From positions 6,325,501 through 6,389,500 of the forward strand of contig NZ_JACHIV010000001.1 of NCBI RefSeq assembly GCF_014203325.1: a stretch of 64,000 nucleotides of DNA, read 5' to 3'. Of the stretch, positions 55,603 to 62,483 are shown in pieces; the stretch's first letter is position 1; the number at the start of each line of letters is the position of its first letter. Position numbers and translations under genes: made by a program. The DNA is from Saccharopolyspora gloriosae. Lineage in GTDB: Bacteria > Actinomycetota > Actinomycetes > Mycobacteriales > Pseudonocardiaceae. The notes beneath the pieces were generated by a model. It was not told the origin of the DNA and ran no database searches. It was given only the letters and a program-made list of their open reading frames with translations.

Positions 55603-56099
55603 CACACCCCACCGCCCTCGAAGACCGGGCCGAGCTTGCGGCGCAACGACGCCAGCGCCTTGCTGGCCTGGCTCTTCACCGTTCCCGCGCTGACCCCGAG
55701 GGTCTCGGCGATCTCCGCCTCCGACAAGCCCTCGTAGTAGCGCAGCACCACCACCGCGCGCTGCCTCGGCGGCAGACCGCGCAACGCCTGCCACAACGGC
55801 TCGTTCTCCAGCCGGTCCGGCGCCTCCGCCGCCGGCACGTCCGGGAACTCCGCCAGCAACGTCTCGCGGCGAGTGCGGCGCCACCGGCTCACGTGCGTGT
55901 TCGCCATCGCCTTGCGGACGTAGGCGCGCGGCTCGTCGCACTGCTGGCGGATCTTCGACCAGCGCGCGCCGACCTTCTCCAGCACCGTCTGCACCAGATC
56001 CGCCGCGTCGTGCGGATTTCCCGTGAGCGCGTGGCCGTAGCGCATCAACCCCGGCAAGGCGACGCGCACGAACTCCGCGAAATCGTCCTCCGTCGCCAT
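55602..56099 (-). CDS. SigE-family ECF sigma factor
   Basis: 165 residues. Sigma region 2 is FAEFVRVALPGLMRYGHALT and NPHDAADLVQTVLEKV; region 4 is LPPRQRAVVVLRYYEGLSEA and ETLGVSAGTVKSQASKAL. It belongs to the SigE/SigM-like actinobacterial ECF group. ATG at 56099 has AAGGGGAC upstream. It is coupled to the membrane protein downstream. Confidence 0.9.
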   Translation of the reverse strand: MATEDDFAEFVRVALPGLMRYGHALTGNPHDAADLVQTVLEKVGARWSKIRQQCDEPRAYVRKAMANTHVSRWRRTRRETLLAEFPDVPAAEAPDRLENEPLWQALRGLPPRQRAVVVLRYYEGLSEAEIAETLGVSAGTVKSQASKALASLRRKLGPVFEGGGV

Positions 56100-56314
56100 G
56101 TCCCCTTGACGTGCCGGGCGTGACCAACCCACCTGCGCCTCGGAAGCGGCGCGCACGGCGGGCAACTGAGCGGTCACGCCGCCTCCCCTCCACGACCTGT
56201 GCTGCGGAAGGACACGCCCGATCCGGCCGAGCGGTTGCCGGAACCATCCGAGTTCACTCGGACGGCCCAACGACGCGGGCGCCCGCACCTCGGCGGACGC
56301 CCGCGCTCGACGGG
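56100..56314. promoter_or_regulatory. Upstream region of the sigma factor gene
   Basis: The 215-nt gap holds no gene. GCGGGCG ... CGCCCGC near 56277-56310 forms a probable terminator for the SEC-C gene upstream. The remainder presumably holds the sigma gene promoter; I could not identify an auto-regulatory -35/-10 pair. Confidence 0.35.
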
Positions 56315-57262
56315 TCAGCGCAAGGTGATCTGGCGACCCCGGAGGCCGTCGCGGGAACGGCGCTCGGCGGCGTCCAACGGCGTGGAATCCAGCGAGCTCA
56401 GCGCCTCGGCCAAGCGCTCGCCCAGCGCGGCGGCGGGCTCGTTCCACTCGCGCGGGTGCTTGTCGCGGTCCAGGTCCCACACGGGAACGAGGACGCCGTG
56501 GGCGCGGAACGAACCGGCGAACTTGCTGTCCTCGTCCAACGCCAGCTCACCGCGCGCCGCGAGGCGGGCCAGCGCGGCCAGCAGCTTCTCCTCCGGCTCC
56601 GGGCGCACCCAGCGCAAGTGCGCCTTCTCGCCCGGGTCCACCCAGTACGCCGAGCGCGCGCCCTCGGCCGACAACCGCTCCGTCGGCATGATCGCGGCGT
56701 TCGCCCGCTCCAACGACAGCGCGACGTCACCGGTGGCCTCGGTGCCCTCCGGCAGCCACCACGAGAAGTCCTCGTGCAGCACGACCTCCAGCTCCGCGGC
56801 CGGGTCGATCAGGTCCTGCAGCCGCGTCGGCACCTCGGCCTGCGCCGGCTCCGGACCCACCACCGGCAGCGACGCGCCCTGCTCCGCCTGCTGCACCCAC
56901 TCGATCGCGCGGGCCAGGTCGCGGCTCAGATCACCCGAACGGGTCTGCACCTGGAGGCCGACGAAGGCCTGCCCGTCGGTGCGCCGCACCGCGGCCGCCG
57001 CCATCGGCAGCACCGAGGCGACGGTGACCTCGGAACCGTCCCGCAACGGCAGCTTCGCCGTCGCCGACGGGACGAACTCGCGCAGCGCGACCAAGTCGCC
57101 CTCCGCGGCGAGGCCCTCGAAAGGCCTGGTCACGATCACGTCGGCGGAGCCGCCCGCGGCACCGTGGCACGCCTTGTAGCGCTTCCCGGACCCGCACGGG
57201 CAAGGCTGCCTCGGGCCGACAGCTCCCTCAGCGCGCTGGGTCGGGGCCGTTCGCTTCGACAC
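56315..57262 (-). CDS. SEC-C motif protein (DUF5926-like)
   Basis: 315 residues. The N-terminal SEC-C zinc motif PRQPCPCGSGKRYKACHG is followed by an alpha/beta domain (VIVTRPFEGLAAEGDLVALR, LEVVLHEDFSWWLPEG, AYWVDPGEKAHLRWVRPE). It is conserved in actinobacteria and of unknown function. GTG at 57262 has GAGGAGG upstream. Confidence 0.85.
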   Translation of the reverse strand: MSKRTAPTQRAEGAVGPRQPCPCGSGKRYKACHGAAGGSADVIVTRPFEGLAAEGDLVALREFVPSATAKLPLRDGSEVTVASVLPMAAAAVRRTDGQAFVGLQVQTRSGDLSRDLARAIEWVQQAEQGASLPVVGPEPAQAEVPTRLQDLIDPAAELEVVLHEDFSWWLPEGTEATGDVALSLERANAAIMPTERLSAEGARSAYWVDPGEKAHLRWVRPEPEEKLLAALARLAARGELALDEDSKFAGSFRAHGVLVPVWDLDRDKHPREWNEPAAALGERLAEALSSLDSTPLDAAERRSRDGLRGRQITLR

Positions 57263-57353
57263 TCGAAGCCTCCTCGCTGGGTGTGATTGGACCCACCGAC
57301 GCTATCGAGCCGCCCCCGAACCCGACGTTCCGGGTCAACCCACCCGCGGGTTC

Positions 57354-58187
57354 CTAACCGGGAGAGCCCGCCAGCCGCGCCCGCGTCGCACCCGGCCGGT
57401 TCGTCGCCACGAACCGCACCCCGGCGCGGCGGCACAGCTCCACGTCAGCCGCGTCGTCCACCGTCCAGCAGTAGGTGTCCCGGCCGCGCGCCGCCAACCG
57501 ACGCGCCAACCCCGGATCCCGGCGCAGCAACCGGACGCTCGGCCCCGCCAGATCCGCCCAGCGCGGCAACTCCCCCGCCCGCACCGCGCGCGACGCTCGG
57601 TCGAACAGCAGCACCGTCGGCACCCCCGGCGCGTTCGCGCGGAACCGGCGCACCGCCGCCGCCGAGAACGACATCATCACCACCGGCGAATCGTCCTTGT
57701 GCGCGGGCGCCGAAATCCCGTGCCGGGCCAGCGCGGCCGTCAGCTTCGCCTCCACCAACCCCCCGTAGCGCACCGGGTGCTTCGTCTCCGCGAACAACCG
57801 CACCGGGCGGGACTGCGCCCGCACCAGGCCCAGCAGCTCGTCGAAGGTGAGGATGCGGCGCTGCGACGCGCCGCCCACCGGACTCGCCCGCGGCTCGAAG
57901 ACCAGGTCGTCCGCGGAATCCGGCAGCTCGTGGTGCCACTGCGCGAAGTCCAAGCGGGACATCGCACCCAGCGTCAGCTCGCTCACCACGCCCCGGCCGG
58001 TGGACGTGCGGTCCACCCGGCGGTCGTGCACGCACACCAGGTGCCCGTCGCGCGTCACGCGCACATCGCACTCCAGCGCGTCGGCGCCCTGGTCCAGCGC
58101 AACCTGGTAGGCGCCGAGCGTGTGCTCGGCGCGTTCCGCCGACGCTCCCCGGTGCGCGACGACCTCCTGCCCACCCATACCCGGCAT
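57354..58187 (-). CDS. Glycerophosphodiester phosphodiesterase
   Basis: 277 residues. The GDPD TIM barrel has the catalytic VVAHRGASAERAEHTLGAY, GADALECDVRVTRDGHLVCV and HDRRVDRTSTGRG, with later RLFAETKHP. It hydrolyses glycerophosphodiesters to glycerol-3-phosphate and an alcohol. No signal peptide, so it is cytosolic. ATG at 58187 or 58178. Confidence 0.9.
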   Translation of the reverse strand: MPGMGGQEVVAHRGASAERAEHTLGAYQVALDQGADALECDVRVTRDGHLVCVHDRRVDRTSTGRGVVSELTLGAMSRLDFAQWHHELPDSADDLVFEPRASPVGGASQRRILTFDELLGLVRAQSRPVRLFAETKHPVRYGGLVEAKLTAALARHGISAPAHKDDSPVVMMSFSAAAVRRFRANAPGVPTVLLFDRASRAVRAGELPRWADLAGPSVRLLRRDPGLARRLAARGRDTYCWTVDDAADVELCRRAGVRFVATNRPGATRARLAGSPG

Positions 58188-58228
58188 TATCCCGTGATCC
58201 TGTGTTTCGTTCTCGGCCTGTGCAGTGG

Positions 58229-58467
58229 TCGGGTGGCGGAACCTCAGTTGCTTCCTTTGATCTTGTCTTTCCAGGTGAACGACGTTGTTGATCGTTGTCC
58301 TGTCAGCGGCGGAGCCGCTGAGCAGTGACCAGCTTGAGCACAACGACCACCGGCGGGTTCTCAGCGGCTTCCTCGCGAGGACAGCGATTTCGCCGTGTAT
58401 CGGACATACATCAGAAATCGATCCCGCAGCGAGGAAGCCGCTGAGGTTCCGCTGAGCGACCCACTGC
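58229..58467 (+). repeat. Structured intergenic repeat, copy G, with inverted end remnant
   Basis: Outer stem 58360-58376 / 58429-58445 is 17 bp and perfect (CTCAGCGGCTTCCTCGC). Subtype 2 inner stem CGATTTC (58385-58391) / GAAATCG (58414-58420) and tip TGTAT / ATACA. The CAGCGGC-GGA hairpin is at 58304-58320. An inverted end GGGTGGCGGAACCTCAG plus TTGCTTCC is at 58231-58255. It lies between two minus-strand genes. Confidence 0.92.
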
Positions 58468-58492
58468 GCACGCCAAGATCAAAGACAGGCAG

Positions 58493-59416
58493 TCAGCGCG
58501 CGGCGGTGGAGGGGCGGTCCGGGCGTGGTGGCTTCGGGGCGTCCTTGACGCCGAGGACCCGGTGGCGCGGCAGCAGCGTCGGGTCCGGCGGGACGATCAA
58601 GATCGTGAGGTAGTTGATCACGCGCATGGTGAGGACCGCGCACACCGCCGCCGCGACGTCCGTCCAGAAGTGCAGCACCACGCCGTCCGCCATGGCCTGC
58701 ACGCCCCCGCGGAACGACCACCCGAACGCCACCCAGCCGAGCACCAGGCTCACCGCCCACGCGATCCACCAGGCACCCACCAGCCGCGACGGGCGCGGAC
58801 GGGACTCCAAGCGGCGATCACCCGCGGTCGCCAGCACGCCGTGCTCCAGCTCCGCCAGCGCCGTCCCCGGCGCCACCAGGTTCACGCCCGGCACCAGCAC
58901 ACCCGCGACGACCTGCCACTCCGGCCGGCGCGGCGACACCTCCAGCCGCTGAGCCGACGCCTTGCGCGCCCACAGCAGCCACAGCACCGCGAACACGCCG
59001 CTGGTCACGCCGAGCAGCCAGCTCAGCACACCCGCCGTCACCACCAGCGTGTCCGACAGGTCCAGCGCCACCTTCGACAGCGCCGAGCCGCGGCTCATCA
59101 GCAGCAGGACGTACCGCCACGCCTCGCCCACCGCTGCCACGCCCGACACCGCGGCCATCAGCCACAACGCCGACCACGCCATCGCCGACAGCCAGGTCAC
59201 CCGCTGCACCGGATCGATCTGCGGACGCGTCGGCAACGCCAGCGGCCAACGCCAGCCCAGCAGCGGGAAACCCCACCGCGGCACCCCCGGGTACGACGGC
59301 GGCCCGGTGTAGCGCCCGGCGGAGCGGGGTCGGCGACGCGGACGCAGGCCGCCGGGTGGAGTGGCGACCCACTCCACCCGCAGGCCCGACGAACGATCCG
59401 GTGGCGGAGTCGTCAC
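58493..59416 (-). CDS. DUF4328 membrane protein
   Basis: 307 residues. A Pro/Arg-rich N-terminus is followed by about six TM helices (VTWLSAMAWSALWLMAAVSG, TLVVTAGVLSWLLGVTSGVF, VLVPGVNLVAPGTALAELEH, LVGAWWIAWAVSLVLGWVAF and others). The WARKASAQRLEVSPRRPEWQ loop and PGVNLV match DUF4328. GTG overlaps the rhodanese stop (GTGA). The function is unknown. Confidence 0.82.
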   Translation of the reverse strand: MTTPPPDRSSGLRVEWVATPPGGLRPRRRPRSAGRYTGPPSYPGVPRWGFPLLGWRWPLALPTRPQIDPVQRVTWLSAMAWSALWLMAAVSGVAAVGEAWRYVLLLMSRGSALSKVALDLSDTLVVTAGVLSWLLGVTSGVFAVLWLLWARKASAQRLEVSPRRPEWQVVAGVLVPGVNLVAPGTALAELEHGVLATAGDRRLESRPRPSRLVGAWWIAWAVSLVLGWVAFGWSFRGGVQAMADGVVLHFWTDVAAAVCAVLTMRVINYLTILIVPPDPTLLPRHRVLGVKDAPKPPRPDRPSTAAR

Positions 59417-59766
59417 AGCACGAACGGCTCGGCGCCGGGCTCGTCGGACACCACGGGACGGCCCGAGGCGGACCAGCCGTTCATGCCGCGCTCCACGTTG
59501 ACCGCGTCCCAGCCGTTCGCGTTCAGGTACGCCGTCACCCGCGCCGAACGACCGCCGGAGCGGCACACGACGTAGACCTGGTCGGCCTCCGGCAGCTCGT
59601 CGAGCCGCTGTGGGACCTCGTTCATCGGGATGTGCACGGCGCCCGGCGCGTGGCCGGCGGCCCACTCGTCGTTCTCCCGCACGTCCAGCAGCGCGAAGTT
59701 CGCGGTGGGCAGGTCGGCGGGCAGCTCCTCCGGCGGCACGCCGGGTACTTGCATCGGGGTAGTCAC
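59413..59766 (-). CDS. Rhodanese-like sulfurtransferase
   Basis: 117 residues, single rhodanese domain: FALLDVRENDEWAAGHAPGA, IPMNEVP and the active-site loop VVCRSGGRSARV with the catalytic Cys. It transfers sulfane sulfur to thiols or cyanide. GTG at 59766, with ATG at 59754 as alternative. It is coupled to the DUF4328 gene. Confidence 0.88.
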   Translation of the reverse strand: MTTPMQVPGVPPEELPADLPTANFALLDVRENDEWAAGHAPGAVHIPMNEVPQRLDELPEADQVYVVCRSGGRSARVTAYLNANGWDAVNVERGMNGWSASGRPVVSDEPGAEPFVL

Positions 59767-59828
59767 GCCCCGATGCTGCCACGCCCGCCGTGGGCCTGTC
59801 GTGAGGTGTCGGCGCACACCTCGGGCGA

Positions 59829-59877
59829 AGTGAACGGACCGTTCGTCCAACCGGTTCGGACGAACGGTCCGTTCACT
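59829..59877. repeat. 20-bp palindrome, copy 1 of a 100-bp-spaced pair
   Basis: AGTGAACGGACCGTTCGTCC (59829-59848) pairs exactly with 59858-59877. Each arm contains the near-palindrome GAACGGACCGTTC. The loop is AACCGGTTC. Confidence 0.85.
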
Positions 59878-59929
59878 CGGAAAACCCGATCGGCGGCGAG
59901 CACCCGACGCACCCGCCCGATCGGAGCGG

Positions 59930-59976
59930 GTGAACGGACCGTTCGTCCCATCCCGTTGGACGAACGGTCCGTTCAC
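59930..59976. repeat. 19-bp palindrome, copy 2 of the pair
   Basis: GTGAACGGACCGTTCGTCC (59930-59948) pairs exactly with 59958-59976, loop CATCCCGTT. It lies exactly 100 bp from copy 1 (arm to arm), 11 nt after the symporter gene end. Confidence 0.85.
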
Positions 59977-59986
59977 TCCGGCCGGA

Positions 59987-61633
59987 TCAGTGCTCGGTGG
60001 CCTTCTCCGCACCGGCACCGGTGAGGGAGCGGACCTCCATCTCGGCGTACTTCTCCGCGTTGTGCGGCTCCTTGCTCAGGATCGTGCCGAGGTAGCCGAG
60101 CAGGAACGACAACGGGATCGAGATCAGGCCGGGGTTCTTCAGCGGGAACCACGCGAAGTCCAGCGACGGGAACATCGCGTCCTCGTTACCGCTCACCGCG
60201 GGCGAGAACACGATCAGCACGATGGTGATCGCGAGCCCGCCGTAGATGCTCCACAGCGCCCCGGCCGTGTTGAACCGCTTCCAGAACAGCGAGTACAGCA
60301 GCGTCGGCAGATTCGCCGAGGCCGCCACCGCGAACGCCAGCGCCACCAGGAACGCCACGTTCTGGCCGTTGGCCGCGATGCCGCCGAGGATCGACACGAT
60401 GCCGATCACCACCGCGGTGATCCGCGCGACCTTCACCTCCTGCTGCTTGTCGTCGACCTTCCCCTTCTTGATCACGTTCGCGTAGATGTCGTGCGCGAAC
60501 GAGGCCGACGCGGTGATCGTCAGACCCGCGACGACGGCGAGGATGGTGGCGAACGCGACCGCCGAGATGAACCCGAGCAGCAGCGGCCCGCCCAGCTGCA
60601 ACGCCAGCAGCGGCGCCGCCGAGTTCACCCCGCCCGGCGCGTCCTTGATCGCCTCCGGGCCGACCATGGCGCCCGCTCCGTACCCGAGCACCAGCGTGAA
60701 CAGGTAGAACATGCCGATCAGCCAGATCGCCCACACGACCGAACGCCGCGCTTCCTTCGCGGTGGGCACCGTGTAGAAGCGCATCAGCACGTGCGGCAGC
60801 CCGGCGGTGCCCAGCACCAGCGCGATGCCCAGCGACAGGAAGTCGAGCCTGCTGGCCCCGGATTCGCCGTACTGCGCGCCGGGGTTGAGCAGCTTCTCGC
60901 CGTCGGCACCGGCCCGCTCCACCGCCGACCCGAGCAGCCCGGAGAGGTTGAAGCCGAACTTCGCCAGCACCCAGATGGTCATCACGAACGCGCCCGCGAT
61001 CAGCAGCGCGGCCTTGATGATCTGCACCCAGGTGGTGCCCTTCATGCCGCCGACCAGCACGTAGAGGATCATCAGCGCGCCGACCACGGCGATCACGATC
61101 GCCTGCTGCGCCTTGCTCTCGATGCCCAGCAGCAGCGCGATCAGGCCACCGGCACCGGCCATCTGGGCGAGCAGGTAGAAGAACGACACCGCGAGCGTGG
61201 ACAGCGAGGCCGCGGTCCGCACCGGGCGCTCCCGCATCCGGAAGCTCAGCACGTCGGCCATCGTGTACCGGCCGGTGTTCCGCAACAGCTCCGCGACCAG
61301 CAGCAACGCCACCAGCCACGCGACGAGGAACCCGATCGAGTAGAGGAACCCGTCGTAGCCGTACACCGCGATGGCCCCGGCGATGCCGAGGAACGACGCG
61401 GCCGAGAGGTAGTCGCCGGAGATGGCGATGCCGTTCTGCGGGCCGCTGAACGCGCGTCCCGCCGCGTAGTAGTCCGACGCCGTCTTCGTGTTCCGGCTCG
61501 CCCGGAACACCACCACCATGGTGACCAGGACGAACAGTCCGAAGATGCCGATGTTGAGCCACCGGTTGGACGCGGGATCGGGCGCCTGCGCCAGGTGGGG
61601 CTGGGCGAGCAAGGGTTGGATTCTGCTGATCAC
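59987..61633 (-). CDS. Solute:Na+ symporter (ActP-like)
   Basis: 548 residues, about 13 TM helices of the SSS/LeuT-fold family. Regions such as RNTKTASDYYAAGRAFSGPQ, NGIAISGDYLSAASFLGIAG and GLPHVLMRFYTVPTAKEARR match the acetate/cation symporter group. The GTG start overlaps the DUF485 stop (GTGA). DUF485 plus ActP-like genes usually form an acetate-uptake pair. Substrate acetate is inferred. Confidence 0.9.
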   Translation of the reverse strand: MISRIQPLLAQPHLAQAPDPASNRWLNIGIFGLFVLVTMVVVFRASRNTKTASDYYAAGRAFSGPQNGIAISGDYLSAASFLGIAGAIAVYGYDGFLYSIGFLVAWLVALLLVAELLRNTGRYTMADVLSFRMRERPVRTAASLSTLAVSFFYLLAQMAGAGGLIALLLGIESKAQQAIVIAVVGALMILYVLVGGMKGTTWVQIIKAALLIAGAFVMTIWVLAKFGFNLSGLLGSAVERAGADGEKLLNPGAQYGESGASRLDFLSLGIALVLGTAGLPHVLMRFYTVPTAKEARRSVVWAIWLIGMFYLFTLVLGYGAGAMVGPEAIKDAPGGVNSAAPLLALQLGGPLLLGFISAVAFATILAVVAGLTITASASFAHDIYANVIKKGKVDDKQQEVKVARITAVVIGIVSILGGIAANGQNVAFLVALAFAVAASANLPTLLYSLFWKRFNTAGALWSIYGGLAITIVLIVFSPAVSGNEDAMFPSLDFAWFPLKNPGLISIPLSFLLGYLGTILSKEPHNAEKYAEMEVRSLTGAGAEKATEH

Positions 61634-61980
61634 CGCTGCTCTCCTTCGACGCGTTCGCGGATCTGCTCGGCGACCGGGTCCAGGTTCTTGTTGGCGTACC
61701 GGACGTAGAGGGTCGTGATGAGGAAGGTGGAGACGAACTGCAGCAGCCCGAGCACCAGCCCGACGTTGATGTTGCCGACGAGCTTGATGCTCATGAACCC
61801 GTGGGCGTAGTCGGCGAGCAGGACGTAGACCAGGTACCAGACGAGGAAGACCGCCGATACCGGGAAGACGAACTTGCGCAGCCGTTGGCGGAGCGTGGCG
61901 AATTCGGGGCTGTTCTGGGCAGCGGCCCAGGTTTCGGCATCGATGCCGGGACTGGGATCGCTCTGGCCCGTGGAGCTCAC
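61630..61980 (-). CDS. DUF485 membrane protein
   Basis: 116 residues, two TM helices (KFVFPVSAVFLVWYLVYVLL; VGLVLGLLQFVSTFLITTLY). It is the small partner of ActP-like symporters (YjcH type). GTG at 61980 follows AGGAGG. It is translationally coupled to the symporter. Confidence 0.9.
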   Translation of the reverse strand: MSSTGQSDPSPGIDAETWAAAQNSPEFATLRQRLRKFVFPVSAVFLVWYLVYVLLADYAHGFMSIKLVGNINVGLVLGLLQFVSTFLITTLYVRYANKNLDPVAEQIRERVEGEQR

Positions 61981-62483
61981 GGTTGTCCTCCTGAGTCGGG
62001 AGGTCGCACTCACCGGCGCCGTGTGACCTCTGTCTCTAGTCGCCGCGCGAACGCTACGTAGTTCGTCTGATTCTGGAAAGGCCCCGAAAGTGGATTGATA
62101 TCAATCCGCTGGGTGATCAGAACGGACGCAGACAGCAGAAGCCCACCACGGATAGTGACCTCTGTCACTCGCAACTCCCTCCGGCTTCCCCCAAGCAGGT
62201 CAGGCTCGGTCGAGGCCGCCGGGGCGCGCGGTTCGCCCCGTCCGGTTCGCCCGGTACGTCCGAGGGAACCGGATGTCCGAGCACGGCGCCGCCCGAGCGA
62301 GCGGGAACGCGGGAAACCCGCTCCGATTCCTCGCGGCAGCGCCGGGGCAGCGCTCCGTGCACAACCGCTGAGCTGCGGTGGAGCCGGTATCTCGCCCTGC
62401 TCCGTCCCCCACAAGGGTGGTCGCGGTTCCCGGGCGGGACCTGCGCGGAGCGCGAACCGTCCGCGGACGCCCGCCGAACCCGC
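61981..62483. promoter_or_regulatory. Promoter region with 16-bp perfect palindrome
   Basis: GGATTGATATCAATCC (62092-62107) is a perfect palindrome, about 112-127 nt upstream of the DUF485 start, and a good operator candidate. The rest of the 503-nt gap shows no credible gene. Confidence 0.5.

Noticed and set aside
59829-59976. Insertion-sequence terminal inverted repeats
   Set aside because: Only 52 nt lie between the two palindromes, with no transposase; they read as two hairpins rather than element ends.
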